Source: Candidatus Tayloriibacteriota bacterium
Lineage (GTDB): Bacteria > Patescibacteriota > Minisyncoccia > Phycocordibacterales > JARIHA01
Direction of reading: 5' to 3'
Assembly: GCA_029288475.1 (NCBI GenBank)
Contig: JARIHA010000131.1
Span: 1 to 21,919 of the forward strand
DNA: 21,919 bases
Each line of letters starts with the position of its first letter. Positions within the stretch are counted from its first letter, which is position 1. The translations under genes and the position numbers were made by a program. Below the pieces are notes generated by a model, which did no database searches, was not told the origin of the DNA, and saw only the letters and a program-made list of their open reading frames with translations. This document shows positions 7,372 to 14,794 of this stretch, piece by piece.

Positions 7372-9306
7372 TTATTTCTGAACAATTTCATCCCCATTTT
7401 GATAATTAGGATCACTACTTAATTTAGTAGTGAGTGATTCATGACTGTCAGTGATTGAATCTGAAGTAAATGAATCTGTACCGATCAAATTGATATTATT
7501 AACCAAAACAGGAATAGCTCCAACCTGACTTACACTTGGAGTAAAAGAAATTTGGAAAGAAACCTGTCGCGGTGAAGTAGAAAATCCAGTTCCTGCAGGC
7601 AGACTTCCAGGATCCCATTCGATACTAGAAGTATCTGGGTTATACGTAACCTGCTCGGAAGAAGGACTTGTTTGTGCGAGCCACTTTACATAGGCAGGAA
7701 GAGAAGCGGTTACTTTTACTCCTTGAGCATCATTAAAAGTATTTGTCGCGGCAAGGGTGACTGTATAGGTAGTTGTCTTCTCTGACTTCGCTGGGATAGG
7801 CCCTGTATTAGTAAAAGGTCCAGTCGAATAAACAATCTGAGGGACAATGGAAAGGCTTGTATCAAAATGAATTTTCTTACTTACGGTAGAAAGGATTTCT
7901 ACAGGCACGCTAGTGTTATCCACTCGCCTACCACTAACATTCACGTTGAGCGTGATTTCAGCATTCTTAAATTGTGCAAGGCTAGTGATTTGAGGAGTAA
8001 AGCTATTAAGATTGAAATTCATCTGGCCAGTGTCTCCTGGGCTCAAGACTGCAAGATTTGATGTATTAGTTTTATCCCAGACAATTGAATTGGAAAGAGA
8101 ATCATAAAATCCCTGATCCGTCTGCACAGAGCTCTTATCAAGAGTAGTACCAGACAAAGTAACTGTTATTTTTGCATCAGTCACCTTAGAAGGAGAATTA
8201 TTTACCCAGGTAATATCACCCCGAATATTTTTCCCTGCTTGAGTGCTGTAAGTCGAATCAGTTGAACCATCAAGGGACAGGTCGATGCCGATAAAAGGCT
8301 TTTTGATCGATATGGTTTGTGTTGCTGATAAAAATTCAGGATCAATCTTACTTGAATCAGTTTGGCTTTGAATTCCTACCGTGAACCTAAAAGCTCTGTC
8401 TTCGCCATCCTGACCCTGGAGAACTCCTCTTACTTTAACTGTTTTATGCTGTCCTGGATTCAAATCACCAATAAACCATGTATTGTTTCCCGATGCCGAT
8501 ACTGGAGCTGGATCAGAACCACTAAAGGTAAATCCGAAACCATACTCACCGCTCAAAAGTACGTTCTTAATTACTGATGAAGAATTGGAAACAAGATCAA
8601 CAGCAAATTCCAAATTCTGGTTTGAATTGATCTCTTTGAGCGACGTGACCGTAAGAGTGACCGGTACTGAAGTTATCTCTATGTTCTCAGTTTTTTCCTT
8701 ATCAAAAATTGCATTGGAATTCTGCACTCCATATTCAACAGCAAAAGTGACTGCTTTCTGGCTGTTCTGTTCGCCAAAAAATACCGCCCTTATTCTTTTC
8801 TTTACACTCCCGCCTGCTGGGATAGGACCGAGAGAATCAACCGTGTTGGCTTGCTCGACAGCAATATTGTCGGGATTACGAGTTCCCTCCGGATATTGCA
8901 CTTTGAGATCTGCAGACTTAAGGTCGACATTGTTTTGATTTTTGACCGTGACATCAAGATCGAGTTCTTGTCCCCCACCAATAGAAACCGGTCCCGCGAT
9001 GGAAATATCAATATTGTTTGATGAAATAATATTTGAACCCCTAAAATAAATAGAGAGGCCGACTGCCGTTGCCACGATGAAGAACAAGAGTGAGAAATAG
9101 AAAACCCATTTAGAAAAGGATGAAACCCGCGAACTTTCTTCTACTTCCTGCTCGTAAAAGGTATCATGATCTTCCCAATCCTGTCGTATGTCGGATTCAT
9201 CCTTTCGAATAAGATTGTTCTTTATAACCGCCTGTGGACGCTCAATACGTGAATAAAGAGCCTTCTTTAGATTCTCAATCCTATTTTTATCCTCACTAGG
9301 TAACAT
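7372..9306 (-). CDS. single-pass membrane protein with extracellular Ig-like/DUF11-type repeats
   Basis: The protein has 644 residues and no recognised enzyme domain. Residues 1-66 are charged and presumably cytoplasmic. One strong transmembrane helix follows (about 67-88, WVFYFSLLFFIVATAVGLSI). The remaining ~550 residues are Ser/Thr/Asn-rich beta-sandwich-like sequence. Repeat-like units contain phrases such as LDLDVTVKNQNNVDLKSADL, AVDLVSNSSSVIKNVLLSG, IRGDITWVNNSPSKVTDAKI and YTVTLAATNTFNDAQGVKV, each near LGPIPAGG/GDLNPGQ/LSPGDTG turns. This is the pattern of CARDB/DUF11-like domains in cell-surface proteins. A structural or adhesive envelope role is likely but unproven. It sits between recO and glyS and has its own extended -10 box. 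Confidence 0.8.
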   Translation of the reverse strand: MLPSEDKNRIENLKKALYSRIERPQAVIKNNLIRKDESDIRQDWEDHDTFYEQEVEESSRVSSFSKWVFYFSLLFFIVATAVGLSIYFRGSNIISSNNIDISIAGPVSIGGGQELDLDVTVKNQNNVDLKSADLKVQYPEGTRNPDNIAVEQANTVDSLGPIPAGGSVKKRIRAVFFGEQNSQKAVTFAVEYGVQNSNAIFDKEKTENIEITSVPVTLTVTSLKEINSNQNLEFAVDLVSNSSSVIKNVLLSGEYGFGFTFSGSDPAPVSASGNNTWFIGDLNPGQHKTVKVRGVLQGQDGEDRAFRFTVGIQSQTDSSKIDPEFLSATQTISIKKPFIGIDLSLDGSTDSTYSTQAGKNIRGDITWVNNSPSKVTDAKITVTLSGTTLDKSSVQTDQGFYDSLSNSIVWDKTNTSNLAVLSPGDTGQMNFNLNSFTPQITSLAQFKNAEITLNVNVSGRRVDNTSVPVEILSTVSKKIHFDTSLSIVPQIVYSTGPFTNTGPIPAKSEKTTTYTVTLAATNTFNDAQGVKVTASLPAYVKWLAQTSPSSEQVTYNPDTSSIEWDPGSLPAGTGFSTSPRQVSFQISFTPSVSQVGAIPVLVNNINLIGTDSFTSDSITDSHESLTTKLSSDPNYQNGDEIVQK

Positions 9307-9313
9307 AGGCAGT

Positions 9314-9322
9314 ATTATAACA
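9314..9322 (-). promoter_or_regulatory. extended consensus -10 (TGTTATAAT) 7 nt before the Ig-repeat protein ATG
   Basis: This is a perfect TATAAT with the TGn extension, 7 nt upstream of the ATG, beginning a few bases after the recO stop. It predicts a leaderless message. No Shine-Dalgarno is present. Confidence 0.65.
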
Positions 9323-9327
9323 CAAAC

Positions 9328-9933
9328 TTACAGCTGACTCTCCTTGAGTGAGCGGTTGATTTCGAGCAGAGCACGCTCCCTAAGCGGTCCCACTAAATGA
9401 AGAAGATCTTTGTTCCACGCATTCGGAATAACAGCCTGAGAGATAACAGGATCAAAATCATTATTCTTGTCCACATATCCAAGACAGTGAAGGATACTGA
9501 GCACCAGAACACACTCTGTATTTATAATATCTTCTTTAGTCAAGGAAGGATCCAAAAGCAGTCTGAAAGCATTAGAAATCATGTCGTAAAGATTTTCATC
9601 CTTTTCTTCTCCATTGAGAAGACGCTTCAAAAGAGCGAACACATGACCTACGACGAGAAGTGACTGCAGATTTGTACGCAGAAGCTCATAGAAATTCTCA
9701 CTGCAAACTGCATTGGTGATCTTCCAGCCATTCTTGCCCCGAACAAGCGACACTGTAGAAAGAGAAAAATCCATGAGGGCTGGGCGCAACTTCGATTTGC
9801 CTTCTCGCACTGCTTGGGCAGTCGCTTCGATCATTCCCAATTCTCGGGTAAATAGATAAAAATATTTATTTGCTTCTCCAATGTTTCGCCCTTCAAGGAC
9901 AAAGGCTTCGGTATGATAAATATGGTGGGCCAT
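9328..9933 (-). CDS. recO: DNA repair protein RecO (short form)
   Basis: RecO works with RecR to load RecA on SSB-coated single-stranded DNA. The N-terminal OB-fold is recognisable: YHTEAFVLEGRNIGEANKYFYLFTRELGMIEATAQAVREGKSKL in outline, where the family has a G-E-x-(D/N)-x-x-x-x-L-x-T-x-x-x-G pattern. Helical sequence follows (LLVVGHVFALLKRLL and later segments). At 201 residues it is shorter than the ~240 of typical RecO, and the four-Cys zinc element of many RecO proteins is not visible. The identification is good but rests mainly on the N-terminal domain. Its extended -10 lies just after the terminator of the orphan gene upstream. Confidence 0.85.
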   Translation of the reverse strand: MAHHIYHTEAFVLEGRNIGEANKYFYLFTRELGMIEATAQAVREGKSKLRPALMDFSLSTVSLVRGKNGWKITNAVCSENFYELLRTNLQSLLVVGHVFALLKRLLNGEEKDENLYDMISNAFRLLLDPSLTKEDIINTECVLVLSILHCLGYVDKNNDFDPVISQAVIPNAWNKDLLHLVGPLRERALLEINRSLKESQL

Positions 9934-9940
9934 AGATCAA

Positions 9941-9949
9941 ATTTTAACA
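9941..9949 (-). promoter_or_regulatory. extended -10 (TGTTAAAAT) 7 nt before recO ATG
   Basis: TGT-TAAAAT on the minus strand ends 7 nt before the ATG and begins one base after the U-tract of the preceding terminator. The same nine bases recur before ileS. It predicts a leaderless message. Confidence 0.6.
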
Positions 9950-9950
9950 T

Positions 9951-9985
9951 AAAAAAACCGAGGAGACAGAACGTCATCTCCTCGG
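9951..9985 (-). terminator. strong intrinsic terminator after the small secreted-protein gene
   Basis: On the minus strand CCGAGGAGA and TCTCCTCGG form a perfect 9-bp stem with a 10-nt loop, followed at once by seven T residues. It isolates the orphan gene from recO. Confidence 0.92.
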
Positions 9986-9989
9986 AATG

Positions 9990-10020
9990 AGCCAAACGGC
10001 GAAACCTCAGCCGCTTGGCT
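9990..10020 (-). other. second stable hairpin directly after the repaired stop codon
   Basis: AGCCAAGCGGC pairs with GCCGTTTGGCT (11 bp with one G-U) around a 9-nt loop. It begins at the base after the TGA that ends the out-of-frame continuation of the small gene, 4 nt before the terminator stem. Two stems in tandem make a structured 3' end. It has no U-tract of its own. Confidence 0.6.
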
Positions 10021-10174
10021 TCAGACAATGCAATCCCGGCAGGTATTCCTTTCCTTCTGACTGGACTCCTGCGGTTTACAGCGATAGTACTGCGGCGCCG
10101 TGGCAAGTTCAGCCCCGTAGGAATCGCCTCCTTCCAAAAAGTAAGGACCCCGAGGGTTTAGCTGTTTGAAATAA
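10021..10174 (-). other. out-of-frame C-terminal continuation of the small secreted protein
   Basis: In the frame offset by one base from the upstream gene, sequence after the G4 run (C4 at 10148-10151 on the plus strand) reads PYFLEGGDSYGAELATAP, then a Cys-containing tail ending NTCRDCIV and a TGA. It contains the second copy of the EGGxxxGxxLATA repeat, whose first copy is in the upstream frame. Removing one base in the G4 run joins both into one 136-residue protein ending exactly at the hairpins. The intact frame as given instead ends early with an Arg-rich tail. Confidence 0.6.
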
Positions 10175-10213
10175 CGCCGTGGCAAGGCAATCCCCGCTCA
10201 GCAGGCCTCCTTC
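10096..10213 (-). repeat. two imperfect 39-nt direct repeats (coding)
   Basis: Copies are at 10213-10175 and 10134-10096 in minus-strand order. Each starts GAAGGAGGC, has CGGGG in the middle and ends with the same 12 bases, CTTGCCACGGCG. About 27 of 39 positions match. The copies are offset by 79 nt, one more than a multiple of three, so they share a reading frame only if one base between them is removed. They encode EGGLLSGDCLATA and EGGDSYGAELATA. Confidence 0.75.
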
Positions 10214-10432
10214 CCCATATCCGACAGTTAAAAACTGGGAGTTAGGATGGTACAGCTCGACGACATCAAGTCGCAAGAGCGGTTCCGGCAGGAATACGAA
10301 GCCTTCTTCGCAAGGTCCAAGTGCCGTGATGAAAACTTGAGCAGGAGGCGAGTGAGGACTCGCTTGGATTTGCGCAAGACCGATCGAGACGATCAGTGTC
10401 GCGGCGGTGAACAACTTCATACTTCTCAGCAT
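10109..10432 (-). CDS. small secreted protein of unknown function, probably frameshifted
   Basis: No family is recognised. The intact frame gives 107 residues. An N-terminal signal peptide (MLRSMKLFTAATLIVSIGLAQIQAS, about 24 residues, likely cleaved after an Ala) precedes a Pro-rich start and a globular-looking part with phrases VFITALGPCEEGF and YHPNSQFLTVGYGEGG. The last ~12 residues (LLFGRRRFLRG) look like an out-of-frame tail. A one-base correction extends the product to about 136 residues, adding a second EGGxxxGxxLATA repeat and three further Cys. It is a single-gene unit with a Shine-Dalgarno (GAAGGG, 8 nt from ATG) and two 3' hairpins, the second a strong terminator. It lies between recO and ileS. 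It is GC-richer than its neighbours, so recent acquisition is possible. Confidence 0.6.
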   Translation of the reverse strand: MLRSMKLFTAATLIVSIGLAQIQASPHSPPAQVFITALGPCEEGFVFLPEPLLRLDVVELYHPNSQFLTVGYGEGGLLSGDCLATALFQTAKPSGSLLFGRRRFLRG

Positions 10433-10440
10433 TCTGTTTT

Positions 10441-10470
10441 CCCTTCTCTTTTTATTTATCTTTTACTATA
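10441..10470 (-). promoter_or_regulatory. Shine-Dalgarno and probable -10 box of the small secreted-protein gene
   Basis: TATAGT at 10470-10465 is followed by an A/T-rich leader of about 27 nt, with GAAGGG 8 nt before the ATG. No good -35 box is visible at 16-18 nt. Unlike the neighbouring housekeeping genes, this gene has a normal leader. Confidence 0.45.
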
Positions 10471-10552
10471 CCCTACTGCCACTCAGCAAATAGAGTGATG
10501 GAACGTCGATTCGACGCATGCATCCCATTCGCAATAATAACTCTACCGTAGA

Positions 10553-13500
10553 TTATGTCAATCTAATCGAAAGCTTAAATGCAAGATTGTCGATTTTTAT
10601 TTCTTCACTTTCAAGACTTCCCCATTCAACACTACTGAGGGATGCATTTTTAGAGAGTTCATTCTTATTTTTCTGAATCAGATCCTTGCCCTGATCACTG
10701 GTATCCACGATCAAGACAGCGCTGTCGCTTACGGTCAGATTTTCTTTCTTTCTCAAATCCTGTATTGCACGGAGCAATTCCCTCACTTGCCCTTCCTCCT
10801 TAAGCTCGGCATCAATCACTGTATCTAATTCCACCTCTGTAGCGAGAGTTTCTGTATATACGACTCTTTTTACATTCACTTCATCTTTAATTAGCTCAAG
10901 CAAACTGTCGGATAACCCAATAGTGTTTTTGCCTTTCTTTATTCGGAGCTCCCTGAGCGGCTGGCGTACTTTCAAATTGACCTTTGCGCGAGCCTCTAAA
11001 CCAAGTGATACAATCTTCCTTACCTCTTTCATTTCTTCAAGGATCTTCTCATCATATTTTTGTGCAACTGGCCAATCTTCAAGATGAACACTTTCTGGAT
11101 TACCGGCAAAACATACCTGCAAATATACATGCTCTGCTATGAATGGCATGAACGGGGCGCATACTTTCGCAAATTCTTTTAGTACAAAACGAGTAACGGC
11201 AAGTGCCGCATCTTTATCTTCCTCATCATCTCCCTTAAATCGATCTCGGGAACGTCGAAGATACCAAGTAGAAAGATCGTCAATAAATCCTTCTAACGGC
11301 CACGCAGCTCGATCAATTACATACGCTTCAAGTGAACGAGTTACTTCTTCGATCACCTGCGCCAGACGGGCCAGAATCCACTTATCAAGAGGATTCTGTA
11401 TCTTTGGCAAAACACCCAAGACGTCTCCGCCGGCATACATTTCATAAAAAGATACTACATTCTGAAGGCGAAGAATGAGCTTCTTGTAGACCTCATCAAC
11501 TCCTTTCTCTGAAAAATTTAAGTCTTCGGCATGAACAGCAGGAGAAGACATGAGAAAATACCTAAGAGCGTCTGCTCCATATTTATCAAAAATGAGCGTG
11601 ATCTCAGGATAGTTCTTAAGACGTTTTGCCATCTTTTTTCCATCTTCAGCAAGTACTAGTCCGTTCACTACCACATTCTCATAAGGAGCCTTATCAAAAA
11701 GTCCCATGGAAAGAACGAGAAGCGTGTAGAACCAGCCGCGAGTCTGATCGAGTCCTTCGGCAATAAAATTGGCTGGAAAACCGATCGATTTTTTTAGAAA
11801 TGGGATGGACTTCGGATTGAAGCTGTCCAAGTTTTCAAATGGATAATGTTTTGAAGCATATGGCATTGATCCAGAGTCGTACCAGGTATCAAATACTTCT
11901 GGAACACGTACCATTTCACCCCCGCAGGTACAAGCGAAAGTCACACCGTCGATATAAGGGCGGTGCAGATCGGTTTGATACAACTCATCATGAGGAAACG
12001 GAACAAAATCAAGCTTCCTGACTTCTGCAGTCTTGAAGAATGACTGAATGCCACTATGAAACTTTACCGTCTGCTTCTGATCAAGTCCTTGTGCATCGGC
12101 AAATATCAGCCAGATAGGAGTATCATGACTTACAATCAAAATATTCTTTCCTTGATGCTTTTCGTTTATTTCATAAAGAAAATCTCCCACTCGTTTACGA
12201 ATATCGTTTTGATTCTCTCCTTGAGGTGGAGCCTTAGTAAAACGTTCTTCATAAGTTGAGAAATATCCATGATACTCGTCAAGAGGTTTCCCATTAAAAG
12301 ACCCTGCCTTGATCTCTTGAAGACGAGAATCCTCGATCAGCTGGCTTTTATCTAATCCAAGAATTTCGCGAACAATTTCTGCCGTATGCTCTGTGCGATT
12401 GAAAGGCGAAGTGATAATGAGATCAATATGCTTATCCTTTAATATCTGAGCGGCTGCCTCAGCCTGCTTCTTTCCTTCGCTGGTAAGATCGAATGAATGC
12501 GGGTCGCTTCCCACTACCCCTTTTCTATTGCTCTCAGCCTCTCCATGTCTCATGACAAAGAAGGTGTTCCTGCGAGGAATTTTTTCCTTTACTTCTGAAA
12601 TAGAACCGAAGGTCTCTACCTTTTTACATTTTTCACACCTCCATACAGGTATAGGCGCACCCCAAAACCGTGAACGTGATACTGCCCAATCTTTCGCTCC
12701 TTCAAGCCATTTACCGAATCTTCCCTCTTTAATATTTGCCGGTATCCAGTTAACTTCCTTGTTTACCGCAACAAGATCGTCTCTTATAGAAGTGACCTTA
12801 ATAAACCATGATGAAGTAGCATAATTGAGCAAAGGAGTATCACAACGCCAACAGTGAGGATAAGAGTGAACAATTTTTTCCTTTGCGAACAAAGCCCCGT
12901 GATGAGCAAGATACTTAACAATTTCAATATCTGCTTTTTGATGAGCGTTCGGGTCTTCCTCTGTATCTTTCGGCTTTACATGTTGACCAGCAAAATCCGT
13001 AACCTCAGGTTTAAATCTTCCATCAAAAGACACGTGCTGAATGAACGGCAGTTTCTCCCTTTCGCCAAGCTCTAAGTCATCAGCGCCGAACGCTGGCGCT
13101 ATGTGGACAATACCCGTACCGTCTTCAGTAGTCACAAAATCCGCTGCGTATACTTTCCAACCATTTTTCTTACGCAAAGCACCTTCGTGACCCAAGTCAG
13201 CATGCTGGTAATATGGAAATATTGGTTCATATTCTATTCCCACCAAATCATTTCCTTTGTATTCAGAAACAATTGGATATTCTTTTTTTGTCAGCGCTTG
13301 TAGATTTGCCAGACGGCTTTTCGCGAGAATGACATAACTGATCTTTTTTGTACCGTCTTGCACGGACTCTTCTTCAACAAGAACTTTTACGTACTCAATC
13401 TTAGGATTGACCGCGAGAGCCGCATTACCAGGTAATGTCCAAGGCGTAGTCGTCCATGCAAGGAAAAAAGTATTTGCTTCTGCCTTCAAACGGAATTTTG

Positions 13501-14140
13501 CATAGACCGTAATATCGGTAATATCTTTATAGCCCTGATTTACTTCAAAATTGGAAAGTGTCGTCTCGCATCGGGGGCAGATCTGCATTGATTTAAAGCC
13601 CTCGTATACCAAACCCTTGTCATACATGGTCTTAAAAGACCACCAGACAGACTCAGTGTAAGTAGTATCCATCGTCTTGTAGTCATCTTCCATATTTACG
13701 AAACGTCCAGTGCGAGGAATGATTGTTTTCCAATCCTCAGCATAACGCATCACTGTAGCGCGGGCGGCCTTGTTGAACTTTTCAACTCCGTAATCCAAAA
13801 TATCTTTCTTTGATTTGAGGCCGAGCTCTTTCTCAACCAAGTTTTCAATCGGCAGACCATGACAATCCCATCCCCATTGGCGTGGAACATGCTTGCCTTG
13901 CATTGTCTTGAAACGAGGAATAACGTCCTTGATCGTGCCTGGAAGAATATGTCCGTAATGAGGCTGGCCAGTTGCAAAAGGCGGACCATCATAAAATACA
14001 AACTCATCATTTCCTTCAGTCTTTTTTAGAGTTTTTTCATAGATTCCCGCTTTCTTCCAAAACGAAAGAATCTCCTCTTCGCGGAGCGCCACGAGGCTTT
14101 TGACAGGCTGATCTTTTTTCTCAGGTTGATTTTGAGCCAT
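10553..14140 (-). CDS. ileS: isoleucyl-tRNA synthetase with a nested histidine-phosphatase domain
   Basis: This is a 1195-residue class I synthetase of the eukaryote-like IleRS type. HIGH is HYGH (61-64), the CP1 editing domain contains TTTPWTLPGN and GTGIVHIAPAFGADD, and KMSKS appears as KMAKR (836-840, GKKMAKRLKNYPE), with Ser replaced by Ala. The Val/Ile/Leu-type anticodon-binding and C-terminal domains follow. The zinc ribbon halves CEKC (502-505) and CTCGG (737-741) are split by about 200 extra residues (about 522-720) forming a histidine-phosphatase (phosphoglycerate-mutase superfamily) domain. It has the RHGE motif at 531-534 with catalytic H532, R582 (SPFNRTEHTAE), acidic E609 (LQEIKAGSFNGKP), PPQGEN (638-643) and second His H672 (IVSHDTP). 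All core phosphatase residues are present, so the insert is likely active. It has its own promoter. Confidence 0.96.
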   Translation of the reverse strand: MAQNQPEKKDQPVKSLVALREEEILSFWKKAGIYEKTLKKTEGNDEFVFYDGPPFATGQPHYGHILPGTIKDVIPRFKTMQGKHVPRQWGWDCHGLPIENLVEKELGLKSKKDILDYGVEKFNKAARATVMRYAEDWKTIIPRTGRFVNMEDDYKTMDTTYTESVWWSFKTMYDKGLVYEGFKSMQICPRCETTLSNFEVNQGYKDITDITVYAKFRLKAEANTFFLAWTTTPWTLPGNAALAVNPKIEYVKVLVEEESVQDGTKKISYVILAKSRLANLQALTKKEYPIVSEYKGNDLVGIEYEPIFPYYQHADLGHEGALRKKNGWKVYAADFVTTEDGTGIVHIAPAFGADDLELGEREKLPFIQHVSFDGRFKPEVTDFAGQHVKPKDTEEDPNAHQKADIEIVKYLAHHGALFAKEKIVHSYPHCWRCDTPLLNYATSSWFIKVTSIRDDLVAVNKEVNWIPANIKEGRFGKWLEGAKDWAVSRSRFWGAPIPVWRCEKCKKVETFGSISEVKEKIPRRNTFFVMRHGEAESNRKGVVGSDPHSFDLTSEGKKQAEAAAQILKDKHIDLIITSPFNRTEHTAEIVREILGLDKSQLIEDSRLQEIKAGSFNGKPLDEYHGYFSTYEERFTKAPPQGENQNDIRKRVGDFLYEINEKHQGKNILIVSHDTPIWLIFADAQGLDQKQTVKFHSGIQSFFKTAEVRKLDFVPFPHDELYQTDLHRPYIDGVTFACTCGGEMVRVPEVFDTWYDSGSMPYASKHYPFENLDSFNPKSIPFLKKSIGFPANFIAEGLDQTRGWFYTLLVLSMGLFDKAPYENVVVNGLVLAEDGKKMAKRLKNYPEITLIFDKYGADALRYFLMSSPAVHAEDLNFSEKGVDEVYKKLILRLQNVVSFYEMYAGGDVLGVLPKIQNPLDKWILARLAQVIEEVTRSLEAYVIDRAAWPLEGFIDDLSTWYLRRSRDRFKGDDEEDKDAALAVTRFVLKEFAKVCAPFMPFIAEHVYLQVCFAGNPESVHLEDWPVAQKYDEKILEEMKEVRKIVSLGLEARAKVNLKVRQPLRELRIKKGKNTIGLSDSLLELIKDEVNVKRVVYTETLATEVELDTVIDAELKEEGQVRELLRAIQDLRKKENLTVSDSAVLIVDTSDQGKDLIQKNKNELSKNASLSSVEWGSLESEEIKIDNLAFKLSIRLT

Positions 14141-14150
14141 ATATCACGCT

Positions 14151-14179
14151 ATTTTAACACCTTTTTGCCTAGTTACCAA
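14151..14179 (-). promoter_or_regulatory. ileS promoter: TTGGTA, 17-nt spacer, extended -10 TGTTAAAAT
   Basis: The -35 TTGGTA (14179-14174) and -10 TAAAAT (14156-14151) have an ideal 17-nt spacer and a TGn extension. The -10 ends 10 nt before the ATG, giving a leader of about 3 nt and no Shine-Dalgarno. It lies immediately after the terminator of the upstream orphan gene. Confidence 0.65.
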
Positions 14180-14191
14180 AGATTTTGATAG

Positions 14192-14224
14192 AAAAAAGCC
14201 TGCCCCGCAAGGCAAGCGTTTTTT
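14192..14224 (-). terminator. bidirectional intrinsic terminator
   Basis: GCTTGCC and GGCAGGC form a 7-bp stem (one G-U) with a 6-nt loop, followed by six T on the minus strand. The plus strand also has T residues after the stem. It ends the 146-residue orphan gene and separates it from ileS. Confidence 0.88.
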
Positions 14225-14244
14225 AATTTTTCGCCGATATTCGA

Positions 14245-14685
14245 TCAAACGACCACAGTAAAGCCTGGGTTAAAGTGGCGAAACAACAGAACCAGCAGGA
14301 CTAACGAAATAAACTCCTTGTCAAGGAAGTCCAAGGGTCCAGTCTGGAGATGCCCGAGACGTTCACAAAGCTCTGCCTCTGGATTCCGCTCGTGATGAAT
14401 GACGGCAAGCAGCTTTTGAAGCAGCTCGTGCGCTGTCTCATTAACAGCGAGCACAATTTTTCGCAAACAGTCTGGAGCGGCTCTCATCAATTGCTCCAAG
14501 GCAATTGCTTGCCTTAGATGACGACAAGCCTTCAAGATTTGATTCCGACCGGCGGCAGTATCGTGTGTGATCAGAATTAACTCCTTCTCAAATTCGTTGT
14601 CTATGCATGGCAACAAAATCTTCTGAACAACATCGTCACACGGATTCGCCGATGGGCCCACACTTTCTAATCGTACATGCGTCAT
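14245..14685 (-). CDS. protein of unknown function, 146 residues
   Basis: No family is recognised. The sequence is mostly helical in appearance, with three Cys in the first half (NPCDDVV, LLPCIDNEF, KACRHLR) and two later (APDCLRK, AELCERL). A very hydrophobic stretch near the C-terminus (EFISLVLLVLLFRHFNPGF, about residues 123-141) could be a membrane-associated or buried helix. There is no N-terminal signal peptide. Coding is supported by a strong Shine-Dalgarno (AAGGGAGG just before ATG), a good promoter upstream and an intrinsic terminator 20 nt after the stop. It is a single-gene unit between argS and ileS. Confidence 0.65.
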   Translation of the reverse strand: MTHVRLESVGPSANPCDDVVQKILLPCIDNEFEKELILITHDTAAGRNQILKACRHLRQAIALEQLMRAAPDCLRKIVLAVNETAHELLQKLLAVIHHERNPEAELCERLGHLQTGPLDFLDKEFISLVLLVLLFRHFNPGFTVVV

Positions 14686-14688
14686 AAA

Positions 14689-14696
14689 CCTCCCTT
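14689..14696 (-). promoter_or_regulatory. Shine-Dalgarno AAGGGAGG of the 146-residue gene
   Basis: This purine-rich site fixes the start at 14685. GGAGG is 3 nt from the ATG, slightly close; the AAGG part is 7 nt away. Such a site is absent from most housekeeping genes in this window. Confidence 0.65.
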
Positions 14697-14747
14697 GGTT
14701 AATTTTGGTTTACCTATTTGTACTTAGATCCCTACACACTGGGTAGA

Positions 14748-14776
14748 ATCATTTCATTTCTATTGATGAGTGTCAA
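14748..14776 (-). promoter_or_regulatory. sigma70-type promoter of the 146-residue gene: TTGACA, 17-nt spacer, AATGAT
   Basis: A perfect -35 TTGACA (14776-14771), a 17-nt spacer and a 4/6 -10 AATGAT lie just after the argS stop. The predicted leader is about 55 nt and ends in the Shine-Dalgarno. Confidence 0.6.
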
Positions 14777-14794
14777 CCACAGTTTTTATTGCGC

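Noticed and set aside
9831..10106. Minus-strand frame of 91 residues overlapping recO
   Set aside because: It reads through the hairpins and terminator and then recO in the wrong frame. The recO frame has clear homology.
10021..10174. Programmed ribosomal frameshifting for the small secreted gene
   Set aside because: No classic slippery heptamer or release-factor-type stop-codon context was seen at the junction. A one-base indel in the G4 run is simpler.
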